Below the pieces are notes generated by a model, which saw nothing but the letters and a program-made list of their open reading frames with translations, was not told where the DNA came from and did no database searches. A DNA stretch of 35,023 nt from Methylococcales bacterium (GTDB lineage: Bacteria > Pseudomonadota > Gammaproteobacteria > Methylococcales > Methylomonadaceae), in NCBI GenBank assembly GCA_003584895.1, contig QVQF01000114.1:1-35023 (forward strand). Direction: 5' to 3'. A program made the position numbers and the translations under genes. Position 1 is the first letter of the stretch. Each line of letters begins with the position of its first letter. Of this stretch, positions 1 through 10,300 are shown one piece after another.

Positions 1-2556
1 CGGTGCAATACTAATCAACAATGTCAATAAAGCAGCCACATAAGGCACCGCCTGTACCGATAAAACAGCGATCCATAAGCGACCGCTTAAGTTATCGAAA
101 TGTTCTATGGAGCACATCGCTGCTATAGCCGAACTCAACAATATCAATAAGAACAACTCTTGCCTAATGGTCATTAATCCAGAAAACAAAGGTCCTTGTT
201 TTTCATATTTAGGGGTACGCATAAAAGGCTTACCTGAAGTAAACAAGCCTTGTATAGTGCCTCTTGCTACAGTGTGCGTTAAAGATAGTCCTGTTAAAGC
301 AGCACCTAGTGACTTCCATACTGAGCAAGGAACTCTAGCCTGATAAAGCCATAAGCCTCGTAAAATTTTAAAGCTAAATAAACCAACAGTGGGTAATAAA
401 AACACATTAGCCGGTAACTCACTGTGTATGGGATCAGTCAATATGATTCCTGTTAACACCAAACTAGCTGTCGTAAAGAATAAAGCGAGCGCATCAGAAA
501 ACCAAGGTAACCAACCAGCAATAAAATAATAACGTTGTGCAGCTGTTAATGGGGATTTTTGACCCGGCAAAAAGCTAGTCCAATGACCTTTAATAATCTG
601 CATCGCTCCATAAACCCAACGAAAGCGTTGTGTCATATAACCGGACATAGTGTCAGGCATCAAGCCGCGACCAAAAGAATCCTTCACATAAACCGAATCA
701 TAGCCGGCTTCATACAAACGCAAACCTAGCTCGCTATCTTCACAGATGCACCATTCCGCCCAATTGCCTACTTCCAACAAGGCTGACTTTCTAATCATAG
801 TCATCGTGCCATGCTGGATAATCGCGTTATATTCGTTGCGCTGCACCATACCGATATTAAAAAATCCAGCATATTCCCAATAACAAAAAGATTTAAAGGC
901 GCTTTGATCACGGTCGCGATAATCTTGTGGTGATTGCACAAAACCAACATTTTTATTATCGAAATAAGGCACCATACACTTAAGCCAATCGGGTGACAAC
1001 ACATAGTCACTGTCGATAACGGCAATAATTTCTGCATCTTCTGCGGTTTGTTCCAGCGCATGATTAATCGCCCCTGCCTTAAAGCCAGGCCAATTTTCCA
1101 AATGGAAAAACCGAAACATTGGCCCTAGACGTTCACAATCATCTCGTACTGGCTCCCAAATGGCAGGGTCTTTAGTATTGTTATCCATCACCAATACTTC
1201 TAAATTGGGGTAATCTACCTTAGCTAAAGCTTCCAACGTTTTGCGCACCATCATCGGTGGCTCGTTATGGATAGGCAAATGCAATGATACTTTAGGATAT
1301 TTAAAATCAGCGCTGGGCGTTAATGGCTGAAAGGTTCTAGCTGTTTTTTTATGCCAAATAACTTCGGCGATTTCCAAAGCTTCTATTAACAAGATAACGA
1401 CGGCCATAATCTGCATCAGCAACATTAGACCCAAAAATAACACGCTGAGCTTGGTTTGATATTGCTGCGCCCCTGTAGACGCCGACCAAAAAATAACAGA
1501 TACCGCCAAATTAGCGATTAAACCAAAAAACACCACACCCGGTAATTTTAAGGTAGTCCGAGTAAACAAGAACAAACCCATTAATACCATACTGAAAGCT
1601 GCAGCCCCAGTTGCCCAATTGCGCCAACTAGGCATAGTCAGCACTTCACCATCCATAGGATATTTAGCTTGGCGGTCAGCATTGAAAATACCCCAATAAG
1701 CACCGGCAGAACCTTCTATAGATTTCTTCCACGGCTGATCAAAGGCTTCAACGATATAGTAATTAACTTTTTCGGCATCAGCTCGGTTAAGAAATTCGCG
1801 CAAGAAAGTGGCTTGATTAGAAACTGAAGCGGTCGCATGTTTAAAAGGTTGACCATCTGAAGGCCAGCCTACTTCGGTAATAATGACGGGTTTATTAGGG
1901 TAAGCCTGCTGCACATCATGATACCTAGCAAAAACATAATCAACCGCTTCGTCAGCTGCGATACCTTCCCAGAAGGGTAGAACGTGTATAGCGATAAAGT
2001 CGACTTCATCAACAAGATCAGGATTTTTTAACCAGACATCCCAAGTCTCAGAAGTACTGACAGGATGCCAACTGTTCTTTTTAACTTCACGGATATAATC
2101 AATCAGCGCGGCTTTAGTAATATCGGCACGCAATAACACCTCATTACCGACCATCAAGCGGATAATTTTAGGGTTACTCTGACGACCAACTTCAATTAAC
2201 TTATCGACTTCTAGGCGATTCTTTTCCAGATTACCGTCTATCCACGCGCCTAAGGTCACATTCAGATTATGTTTAGCAGCCAATTCTGGAATCTTATCTT
2301 GGCCTTTAAGCATACTGTAAGTTCTGACGGCATGAACCTTATCTGCCAGCAAGGTTAAATCACTATCCATATCCTCAATACTAGGATAGGTATTACCGGT
2401 TTGCGTATCTTGCTTACGCATGGGATCGTAAGTAACGCCCATGGTAGTTTTAGTCCACGACTGCAGTTGTAATGGGTTATTAATGTAGCTCCAAATGCTA
2501 AAATTAACGGCAAAGAGCAATACAACTACAAATATTATGGCTAGCTTTCTTTTCAT
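1..2556 (-). CDS. GT2 glycosyltransferase with N-terminal GH17-like domain, partial (runs off left edge)
   Basis: The minus-strand frame from ATG at 2556 stays open for 852 codons to base 1; it is missing from the ORF track because no stop lies in the window. Residues 1-25 form an N-terminal membrane anchor. A GH17 (beta-1,3-glucanase-like) domain follows, with the expected acid pair in GNEVL (E139) and ITEVGWPS (E228). After about three membrane segments comes a family-2 glycosyltransferase domain with DSD (515-517), CEDSELG and QRFRW (643-647), then further membrane segments. This layout is known from NdvB-like and related bacterial beta-glucan synthases, in which the GT makes a beta-glucan and the GH17 part remodels it on the other side of the membrane. 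The motifs are directly seen; the polymer and linkage are inferred. No strong Shine-Dalgarno precedes the start. Confidence 0.88.
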   Translation of the reverse strand, partial: MKRKLAIIFVVVLLFAVNFSIWSYINNPLQLQSWTKTTMGVTYDPMRKQDTQTGNTYPSIEDMDSDLTLLADKVHAVRTYSMLKGQDKIPELAAKHNLNVTLGAWIDGNLEKNRLEVDKLIEVGRQSNPKIIRLMVGNEVLLRADITKAALIDYIREVKKNSWHPVSTSETWDVWLKNPDLVDEVDFIAIHVLPFWEGIAADEAVDYVFARYHDVQQAYPNKPVIITEVGWPSDGQPFKHATASVSNQATFLREFLNRADAEKVNYYIVEAFDQPWKKSIEGSAGAYWGIFNADRQAKYPMDGEVLTMPSWRNWATGAAAFSMVLMGLFLFTRTTLKLPGVVFFGLIANLAVSVIFWSASTGAQQYQTKLSVLFLGLMLLMQIMAVVILLIEALEIAEVIWHKKTARTFQPLTPSADFKYPKVSLHLPIHNEPPMMVRKTLEALAKVDYPNLEVLVMDNNTKDPAIWEPVRDDCERLGPMFRFFHLENWPGFKAGAINHALEQTAEDAEIIAVIDSDYVLSPDWLKCMVPYFDNKNVGFVQSPQDYRDRDQSAFKSFCYWEYAGFFNIGMVQRNEYNAIIQHGTMTMIRKSALLEVGNWAEWCICEDSELGLRLYEAGYDSVYVKDSFGRGLMPDTMSGYMTQRFRWVYGAMQIIKGHWTSFLPGQKSPLTAAQRYYFIAGWLPWFSDALALFFTTASLVLTGIILTDPIHSELPANVFLLPTVGLFSFKILRGLWLYQARVPCSVWKSLGAALTGLSLTHTVARGTIQGLFTSGKPFMRTPKYEKQGPLFSGLMTIRQELFLLILLSSAIAAMCSIEHFDNLSGRLWIAVLSVQAVPYVAALLTLLISIAP

Positions 2557-2942
2557 CAGAGTATGCAAGTTTAACGAAATGGTTAAGTAATTAGGGTTGT
2601 TGAGTGGCATTTATACTAACGCTTATCGATATTTAAATTAGCCTAGCGTTATTATTTTTTTTATAAGCTGCCGATCACCACTGAAATGCGGCCTATATTA
2701 AGTTTATTTCCGCACGAAAATCAAGCAACTATTAAATTATAGTAGATACCAAAACTCGAGCAAGCCAGACAATCGCTCTATCCTTACTCAACATGCAGAT
2801 ATCGGAAAGTATGGAACCAACTAACATGACAAAGATTTTCTATTTTTAAGCAGGTGTTAAATCTAATATTTTCGATATCAGATCTATTTTATGGAATAAT
2901 TCCTATAGCCACTTTGTACCCTCTACACAACCGAGTCATGCA
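2557..2942. other. Divergent intergenic region, no gene seen
   Basis: This 386-bp AT-rich gap separates the leftward glycosyltransferase gene from the rightward SOUL gene and must hold promoters for both. No convincing ORF, RNA gene or long repeat is visible. Only a short palindrome (GGAATAATTCC, about 2893-2903) stands out, and it is not enough to call an operator. Confidence 0.5.
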
Positions 2943-3560
2943 ATGAAAAAATTAATCGCTGTTTTAACCACCATTTTCTTAACAGGCTGCAGTGTGTTTG
3001 GCTTACGAACGGCAGATCAACCAAGTTATCAAGTACTTAATGATTATGGGAACATTCAGATCAGACACTATCCAGACTTGCTTATCGCTGAAACTGAGAT
3101 AGTCGCCGATTATAAAAATGCTAGTACCCAAGGCTTTCAACGCCTTGCCGGATATATTTTTGGCAATAATCAAAAACAGCAAACCCTAGCGATGACAGCA
3201 CCTGTTATTCAGGAACAACAAACTGAAACTCTAGCCATGACGGCTCCCGTTATTCAGCAAAAATCTGAAGATCGATGGCTAATGGCGTTTGTGCTCCCTA
3301 AGGGTTATTCCATCACAACTGCGCCTATCCCTAATGATAAAGCGGTCACTATTAAAGAACTACCGGATAAAAAAGTCGCAGTTATTCAGTATACGGGCAG
3401 TCTTTGTGAATCAGGTATTGAAAAAAATGCCGGCATCTTAAGTATCTGGCTTAATCAGCAAGGTTTTAAGGCCTTATCTCCCGCACGTTCTGCAGCTTAC
3501 GATCCACCTTGGACACTACCGTTTCTTAGGCATAATGAAGTACACATTGATATAGAGTAA
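2943..3560 (+). CDS. SOUL-family haem-binding lipoprotein
   Basis: A 205-residue protein with a lipoprotein signal peptide (FLTGC, Cys16 as lipid site) followed by a SOUL/HBP domain, recognised from the opening YQVLNDYGNIQIRHYPD, the AMTAPV motifs and the closing YDPPWTLPFLRHNEV. SOUL proteins bind haem or porphyrin with low specificity; bacterial ones are poorly characterised. The AMTAPVIQ segment occurs twice, 15 residues apart, which is a feature of many bacterial members and not necessarily a recent duplication. It is probably anchored to a membrane facing the periplasm. The next gene is a tiny membrane ORF 167 bp downstream. Family assignment is firm, function is not. Confidence 0.85.
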   Translation: MKKLIAVLTTIFLTGCSVFGLRTADQPSYQVLNDYGNIQIRHYPDLLIAETEIVADYKNASTQGFQRLAGYIFGNNQKQQTLAMTAPVIQEQQTETLAMTAPVIQQKSEDRWLMAFVLPKGYSITTAPIPNDKAVTIKELPDKKVAVIQYTGSLCESGIEKNAGILSIWLNQQGFKALSPARSAAYDPPWTLPFLRHNEVHIDIE

Positions 3561-3727
3561 TGGGAGTTGCCAAATGTTTTTTTGCTTAAAGACTATTAGA
3601 AAAATCATCACCATATTTATACTGGACAATGCGCATTTTTAAGGTAAGTTCTAAATTAGCCGATTAAAAACCACAGGGTATTTATACTCAGCTTTCAATC
3701 AATTTTTTTAATATAGTGGAGCGCATC

Positions 3728-3871
3728 ATGGGACCTTATTCTCAACATACAACACATGGTATAGGGGCAACTTTTGATTTACTTTATCAGTATCCAATTT
3801 TAATGGTTATCTTTATAGTTGGCAGTATCGCTGCAGGTGTTTATTTTTGGCGAAAAAACAAAACCCAATGA
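3728..3871 (+). CDS. Small single-pass membrane protein, 47 residues, function unknown
   Basis: Too short for the ORF track. ATG at 3728 is preceded by GTGGAG at a good distance, and the frame ends at TGA 3869-3871. The peptide has a polar N-terminus (MGPYSQHTTH), one hydrophobic helix at about residues 23-40 and a basic tail WRKNKTQ, consistent with an N-out/C-in single-span protein. It follows the SOUL gene in the same orientation but is 167 bp away, so co-transcription is possible and unproven. I recognise no family. The ribosome site and clean membrane topology are the only support. Confidence 0.5.
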   Translation: MGPYSQHTTHGIGATFDLLYQYPILMVIFIVGSIAAGVYFWRKNKTQ

Positions 3872-4627
3872 GAGCGCTAGTTAAAACTCACTGAGCACTC
3901 CGTCAACATAACGTAGCGCTATTCGAATCGTTAGCTCCAAAATACTGATTTTATTAAGCGTCCTTTAATCTGATATAGCACTCCATCAATCTTGCTGAGG
4001 CCTTATGCCATTTGTTAAGGAGCACTCGCTAATCATTTGATGAGTGCTTAGCAAGATTGCATGACAATTCAACCAGATCAACGTAGTAGTCAGCAAGATT
4101 AGCCGTTAACTCCAACACAAGAAATTAGCCACCATAAAGTTCCCACTATTCCTTAGCAGTACTTACAGAGCACTTTTAATGCATTTTGTATGCGCTCTAT
4201 TATTAATAAAACAGGTCACACATACTTAATACTGCTGTAGTTAAAACAAAGAAACACCTACTTTCAGTAGCTGAAAAATTGAATCTTACCTTAAGCTTAT
4301 GGCTATATCATTAAACGAAATGAACACTTAAACAGTGACATTAACGCTCCTCTATTTTAAATAACCAGCAGTTATCGCATCACTCCAAAACGGTCATTCT
4401 AAAATAACTATCTACCTTACAAATAGCAAGTATTTTTATGTTGCTAGTTTTCAACAAAAGAACTACCTTATGTGGGGTATTTTCTATGCAGCATTTAACG
4501 TTAGCATATAACTCATATAGGTCAGCTTCTTTTGAAATCAATGACTAAAATTTAATTGTTACGAACTGTTCATTAAATCGCTCGTAACAATAAAGACTCA
4601 CTATTTTACCCGTCAACAAGGCTTATC
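3872..4627. other. 756-bp gap upstream of narK with diverged short repeats
   Basis: No credible ORF. Short related elements recur: CAATCTTGCTGAG (3987-3999) is matched in inverted form by CTTAGCAAGATTG (4047-4059; 12 of 13 pairs) and again by CAGCAAGATTAG (about 4091-4102). AGCACTC and GAGTGCT (4021-4027, 4042-4048) form a further 7-bp inverted pair, and AGCACTCC recurs near 3894 and 3978. The 3' end must carry the nar promoter and leader. I found no clean FNR (TTGAT-N4-ATCAA) or NarL heptamer match by eye. Confidence 0.45.
4555..4591. promoter_or_regulatory. Perfect 10-bp inverted repeat 36 bp before narK
   Basis: ATTGTTACGA (4555-4564) and TCGTAACAAT (4582-4591) are exact inverted copies separated by 17 bp. 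The position fits either an operator with two half-sites roughly 2.5 helical turns apart or a hairpin in the narK leader. It does not match the FNR, NsrR or NarL consensus I know. No T-tract follows, so it is not a simple terminator. Confidence 0.4.
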
Positions 4628-7312
4628 ATGTCTACCACTAATGATGTTACACCTAACCAGCAATCACGGGCACTCGCCTTAAGTACTGTTGCCTTCACCA
4701 CCTGCTTTGCCGTATGGACTATCTTTTCCATCATCGGCCTGCAAATTCAAAAAGACTTAGGCTTAAGTGAAACCGAATTTGGTTTGCTGATAGGTACGCC
4801 AATACTCTCTGGCTCCTTAATTCGGCTGGTATTAGGTATATGGAGCGACCAATACGGTGGCCGGATTATCTATACGATAGTTATGGTGACCTCAGCTATC
4901 GCTACCTTTCTATTAACGACCGTTGATACTTACCTGATGTACTTAGTAGCCGCACTAGGTATTGGTGTTGCAGGGGGTTCTTTTGCTGTAGGTATCGCCT
5001 ATACTTCATGCTGGTTTCCTACCGAAAAACAAGGCACGGCCTTGGGTATTTTCGGTTTGGGTAACATCGGTGCTGCCATCACAAAATTTACCGCACCGTT
5101 TGTGATGATTGCCTTTGGTTGGCATGCTGTCGCGCAACTATGGGGAGCAGTTTTATTGCTGATGGCAATCGTTTTCTGGCTTTTTAGTGACGATGACCCT
5201 ATGCTCAAAGCGAGGCGTTTATCGGGTGCCAAGCCAGACTCCTTTATAAAACAACTAGAGCCTCTTAAAAACATTCAAGTTTGGCGCTTTTCACTGTATT
5301 ACTTTTGTGTATTTGGCGCCTTTGTCGCCTTAGCGCTGTGGTTACCTCGTTATCTGGTAGGTGCTTACGGCTTTGATATTAAGGTCGCAGGTATGCTGGC
5401 GGCCTTGTTTTCGATTTTTGCCAGTTTGTTTCGAGCCGTAGGTGGTTGGTTAGCAGATCGCTACGGCGCCCGCTTAATCATGTACTGGACATTTATTGTC
5501 GCAGCCATCTGTACTTTTTTTCTGTCCTATCCACCTACCGATTATTTGATACATGGCATTAAGGGTGATATCAGCTTTAGCCTAGCCATGGGACCTGCGG
5601 GCTTTATCTTTCTGACATCGGTGTTAGCGCTGTTTATGTCTTTTGGTAAAGCTGCCGTCTACAAACATATCCCAGTTTATTACCCCAATAATATCGGTGC
5701 TGTAGGCGGTGCCGTCGGTATGATCGGAGGTCTAGGCGGCTTCTTACTCCCATTGACGTTCGGCATGTTGAATGATTTGACTGGCATCTGGAGTAGTTGC
5801 TTCATGCTATTGTTTGCTTTAGTCATTATCGCACTTACTTGGATGCACTTTTCTATTGCCAGAATGGAGCGCCGCGTTGTACCTGAATTAGCTAGAGTTT
5901 CAACTGACTTACCTGAACTAAGTCACCCTTCTTCATTGATATTGACGGATTGGAGTCCTGAAGAGCCCGGCTTCTGGGAAAAAACGGGGAAACATATTGC
6001 CACACGCAATTTATGGATCAGCATACCCGCCTTATTATTAGCCTTTGCTGTATGGATGGTCTGGAGCGTGGTGGTTATTAATTTACCCAGTATCGGTTTT
6101 AAATACACCACTAATGAATTGTTCTGGTTGACAGCATTGCCGGGCTTATCTGGAGCGACCTTACGGATTTTCTATTCCTTTATGGTGCCTATTTTTGGTG
6201 GCCGTCGTTGGACAACTATTAGTACGCTATCGTTATTATTGCCGTCGATCTGGATAGGCTTTGCCGTACAAAATACTGAAACGCCTTATATTTTAATGGC
6301 GGTATTAGCTTTATTATGCGGCTTTGGTGGTGGTAACTTTGCCTCCAGCATGGCGAACATTAGCTTTTTTTATCCACAAGCACAAAAAGGCACAGCGCTG
6401 GGCTTAAATGCCGGCTTGGGTAATTTAGGCGTCAGTACCGTGCAGTTTGTAGTGCCGTTGGTTATTGCTATGAGCGTATTCGGTTCATGGGGCGGCGAGC
6501 CACAACTGTGGGTTAAGGCAGAGGTAACTAAAAACATCTGGTTACAAAATGCTGGTTTTATTTGGGTGCCATTTATTATTGCGACCAGTATTGCCGCTTG
6601 GTTTGGCATGAATGATATCGCCTCAGCTAAAGCCTCCTTTAAAGAGCAATCCGTCATTTTTAAACGTAAACACAATTGGTTGATGTGCTGGCTCTATACC
6701 GGAACTTTCGGTTCTTTTATTGGTTATTCAGCGGGTTTCCCCATGTTAATCAAAATCTTGTTTCCTGACATTAATCCAACCCAATACGCCTTTTTAGGCC
6801 CTTTGGTTGGTGCTTTAATTAGACCCGTCGGTGGCTGGTTGGCCGATAAACTGGGCGGCGCACAAGTCACCTTGTGGAACTTCTTCATCATGATAATGGC
6901 AGTATTGGGCGTGTTGCATTTCATGCCGGCTGAGGGAAATCTAGGTAATTTCTGGGGCTTTCTTGCCATGTTTATGCTGTTATTTATCACCACAGGCATT
7001 GGTAATGGTTCAACATTTCGGATGATTCCCGTTATTTTTATGACCGAACGTTTGTGCGCTGTCAAAGGACAAGCCGCAGACATTCTGGCTCAAGCACGAA
7101 AAGACGCTGCTAAAGAAGCGGCGGCAGTCTTAGGCTTTAGTTCGGCGGTCGCTGCTTATGGTGCATTTTTTATTCCTAAGAGTTACGGTACTGCAATCAG
7201 CATGACGGGTAGACCGGATGCTGCCTTGTATTGCTTTATTGCTTTTTACATCATTTGCATAGCGATTACCTGGTGGAATTACGCACGTAAAACAGCGGCT
7301 ATGCCGTGTTGA
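4628..7312 (+). CDS. narK: NarK1-NarK2 fused nitrate/nitrite transporter
   Basis: An 894-residue protein, twice the usual NarK length, made of two complete MFS nitrate/nitrite porter domains joined by a hydrophilic linker at about residues 410-450. Each half has the porter glycine-rich signature (VAGGSFAVGIAYTSCWFP and GFGGGNFASSMANISFFYP), the substrate-binding arginine in TM2 (SLIRLVLG; ATLRIFYS) and the TM8 arginine motif (FRAVGGWLADRYG; IRPVGGWLADKLG). In Paracoccus-type fusions the first half is a nitrate/proton symporter and the second a nitrate/nitrite antiporter; that division of labour is inferred here. It is first in the nar cluster, 87 bp ahead of narG, and would feed nitrate to NarG and export nitrite to periplasmic NirK. 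AAGG lies 8-9 bp before the ATG. Confidence 0.95.
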   Translation: MSTTNDVTPNQQSRALALSTVAFTTCFAVWTIFSIIGLQIQKDLGLSETEFGLLIGTPILSGSLIRLVLGIWSDQYGGRIIYTIVMVTSAIATFLLTTVDTYLMYLVAALGIGVAGGSFAVGIAYTSCWFPTEKQGTALGIFGLGNIGAAITKFTAPFVMIAFGWHAVAQLWGAVLLLMAIVFWLFSDDDPMLKARRLSGAKPDSFIKQLEPLKNIQVWRFSLYYFCVFGAFVALALWLPRYLVGAYGFDIKVAGMLAALFSIFASLFRAVGGWLADRYGARLIMYWTFIVAAICTFFLSYPPTDYLIHGIKGDISFSLAMGPAGFIFLTSVLALFMSFGKAAVYKHIPVYYPNNIGAVGGAVGMIGGLGGFLLPLTFGMLNDLTGIWSSCFMLLFALVIIALTWMHFSIARMERRVVPELARVSTDLPELSHPSSLILTDWSPEEPGFWEKTGKHIATRNLWISIPALLLAFAVWMVWSVVVINLPSIGFKYTTNELFWLTALPGLSGATLRIFYSFMVPIFGGRRWTTISTLSLLLPSIWIGFAVQNTETPYILMAVLALLCGFGGGNFASSMANISFFYPQAQKGTALGLNAGLGNLGVSTVQFVVPLVIAMSVFGSWGGEPQLWVKAEVTKNIWLQNAGFIWVPFIIATSIAAWFGMNDIASAKASFKEQSVIFKRKHNWLMCWLYTGTFGSFIGYSAGFPMLIKILFPDINPTQYAFLGPLVGALIRPVGGWLADKLGGAQVTLWNFFIMIMAVLGVLHFMPAEGNLGNFWGFLAMFMLLFITTGIGNGSTFRMIPVIFMTERLCAVKGQAADILAQARKDAAKEAAAVLGFSSAVAAYGAFFIPKSYGTAISMTGRPDAALYCFIAFYIICIAITWWNYARKTAAMPC

Positions 7313-7343
7313 TTTTCGCAAAACTTGCAGCTTTAGCTACCAC

Positions 7344-7367
7344 ATTCCCAAGCTTGCGTTTGGGAAT
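7344..7367. repeat. REP-like hairpin between narK and narG
   Basis: ATTCCCAA (7344-7351) and TTGGGAAT (7360-7367) form a perfect 8-bp stem with an 8-nt loop. There is no T-tract, so a true terminator is unlikely. It looks like the same kind of element as the GTTCCCACGC/GCGTGGGAAC palindromes near 23.1 kb. In the transcript it may act as a processing or stability element that sets narK against narG levels. Confidence 0.55.
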
Positions 7368-7399
7368 CAGTAAAACTCTAAAATTATAGGTCAATCATT

Positions 7400-10300
7400 A
7401 TGAGTCACTTCCTCGATCGCTTGCTGTTTCTCAAGAAAAAAGTAGACACGTTCTCCGGTGATCACGGGGTAGTGACTAATGAAGATCGTAGCTGGGAAAA
7501 CAGTTATCGATCACGCTGGCAACACGACAAAATTGTGCGCTCTACGCATGGCGTCAATTGTACGGGTTCTTGCAGCTGGAAAATCTATGTTAAAAATGGG
7601 CTAGTGACTTGGGAAACCCAACAGACCGATTATCCGCGTACGCGTCCTGATTTACCCAATCACGAACCACGAGGATGCTCTCGCGGTGCCAGTTATTCTT
7701 GGTATTTATATAGCGCCAATCGCCTCAAATACCCCATGATACGCGGCCGTTTGGTCAGACTATGGCGTGAAGCTAGATTAAGCTTAGATCCCGTTGATGC
7801 TTGGGCATCCATCGTTGAAGATCCTATAAAAAGCACTGAATATAAATCCAAACGCGGCTTAGGGGGCTTGGTTCGCGCCAACTGGGCAGAAGTCAACGAG
7901 ATTATCGCTGCGGCCAATATTTATACGGCAAAAACCTTCGGCCCCGATCGTATTATTGGTTTTTCGCCTATACCCGCCATGTCTATGGTGTCTTATGCCG
8001 CCGGTAGTCGTTATTTGTCGCTGATCGGCGGCGTGAGTATGAGCTTTTATGACTGGTATTGCGATTTGCCACCGGCATCCCCGCAAACTTGGGGCGAGCA
8101 AACCGATGTCCCTGAATCAGCCGATTGGTATAACGCTGGCTTTTTGATGTTATGGGGCTCAAACGTCCCGCAAACTCGAACGCCTGATGCGCACTTCATG
8201 ACCGAAGCGCGTTATAAAGGTGCCAAGATTGTCGTGGTCAGCCCTGATTATTCAGAAGCCAGTAAATTTGCCGATTTGTGGTTGCACCCCAAACAGGGTA
8301 CCGATGCGGCATTGGCGATGGCGATAGGACACGTTATCCTCAAAGAATTTCATGTTGAGCGCCAAAGCCCTTATTTTAATCAGTATGTCCGTGAGAATAC
8401 CGACCTGCCCTTTCTAGTGATACTTAAAGAACAGGACGGCGCTTATGTGCAAGATCGCTTCTTGAGGGCATCCGACTTTATAGGCAACTTAAGTCAAGAT
8501 AATAACCCTGATTGGAAAACAGTCGCTTATGATGAAATCAGTGGCCAGATTGTTCCGCCTTGTGGCTCTATCGGCTTTCGCTGGGGTGAAAGCGGGCATT
8601 GGAATATAGAACAAAAAACCGTAGACAATCAGCCTATCAGCTTGCGCTTAAGCTTGATTGATCATAAAGATGCGACTGCTAGTGTCGGCTTTCCTTATTT
8701 TGGTGGTTCCGAACATCCACATTTCACCCATTCCGCTCATGACGCTATTCAAAAACGCCATGTGCCCGTTAAAAAAATCACCCTAGCCGATGGCACAGAA
8801 GTCTTAGCCACTACGGTATTTGATTTGCTGGTGGCTAACTATGGTATAGATCGTGGTTTGGGTGGTGGCAATGTCGCGAGCTCTTATGATGAAGATGTTC
8901 CGTACACGCCAGCGTGGCAGGAAAAAATCACCGGTGTTACTCGGAAAAATGTCATTGCAGTGGCGCGGGAATTTGCGACTAATGCCGAAAAAACTCAAGG
9001 TCGTTCGATGGTGATACTGGGTGCCGGCATTAATCATTGGTATCACATGGATATGACTTATCGCGGCATCATGAATATGTTGATGCTTTGCGGTTGCGTC
9101 GGGCAGTCCGGTGGCGGTTGGGCGCATTATGTAGGCCAAGAAAAACTCAGACCTCAAACGGGTTGGTTACCGCTCGCCTTTGGTTTGGACTGGAAACGTC
9201 CGCCTAGACAAATGAACAGCACCTCGTTTTTCTACAGTCACACAAGTCAATGGCGTTACGAAACCCTTAAAGTCAGCGAGATTTTATCGCCGACTGCCAA
9301 GCCTGAAGACTGGCAAGGCAGTTTGATCGACTTTAACGTTAAATCTGAACGCATGGGCTGGTTACCCTCAGCGCCACAATTACAAACCAATCCTTTACAA
9401 GTGGTGCGCGATGCGGAAGTCGCTGGTATAGCACCGATTGATTATGTCGTGAATAGCCTGAAAGACGGCAGTTTGAAAATGTCCTGCGAAGACCCTGATA
9501 ATCCCAAAAACTTTCCACGCAATATGTTTGTGTGGCGCTCCAATTTATTAGGCTCTTCAGGCAAAGGCCATGAATACTTTTTAAAGTATTTACTAGGCAC
9601 AAAGCATGGTATACAAGGCAAAGACCTAGGTGATGATGAGGGTGAAAAACCCTCGGAAGTGCTCTGGCATGAAACGGCCGCAGAGGGAAAACTCGACTTA
9701 CTGGTAACACTGGATTTTCGGATGTCCACAACCTGTTTGTATTCGGATATCATTTTACCGACGGCAACTTGGTATGAGAAAAATGACCTCAATACCTCAG
9801 ATATGCACCCGTTTATCCACCCCTTGTCCAAAGCGGTTGATCCCGCATGGGAATCACGTTCTGATTGGGATATTTACAAAGGTATCGCCAAGAAATTCTC
9901 AGAACTCACTGTAGGTCATTTAGGACTAGAAAAAGATATCGTCGCCGTACCGGTGCTACATGACACGCCCGGAGAACTGGCCCAGCCCTTTGATGTCAAG
10001 GACTGGAAGAAAGGTGAATGCGAGCCGATTCCGGGAAAAACCATGCCGTCACTGGTGATTGTTGAGCGTGATTATCCCAATACTTACAAAATGTTCACCT
10101 CATTGGGGCCCATGCTGAGTAAAGTTGGTAATGGCGGTAAAGGTATTGCTTGGAATACCGAAACTGAAGTCCAGCAACTGGGTGAGCTAAATCGATTAGT
10201 GACAGATGAAGGCATCAGTAAAGGTCTGCCTCGCATTGAATCGGATATTGATGCGACCGAAGTGATTTTGATGCTAGCACCCGAAACCAATGGCCATGTT

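Noticed and set aside
107-1061. Track ORFs 107-343 (+) and 801-1061 (-).
   Set aside because: Both are other-frame shadows of the glycosyltransferase gene, which is open across the whole segment.
4520-4545. FNR box near TTTGAAATCAATGA upstream of narK.
   Set aside because: The half-sites lack the four-base spacer of TTGAT-N4-ATCAA.
7344-7367. Rho-independent terminator between narK and narG.
   Set aside because: The stem is followed by CAGTAAAA and not a T-tract, and narG is expected to be co-transcribed.
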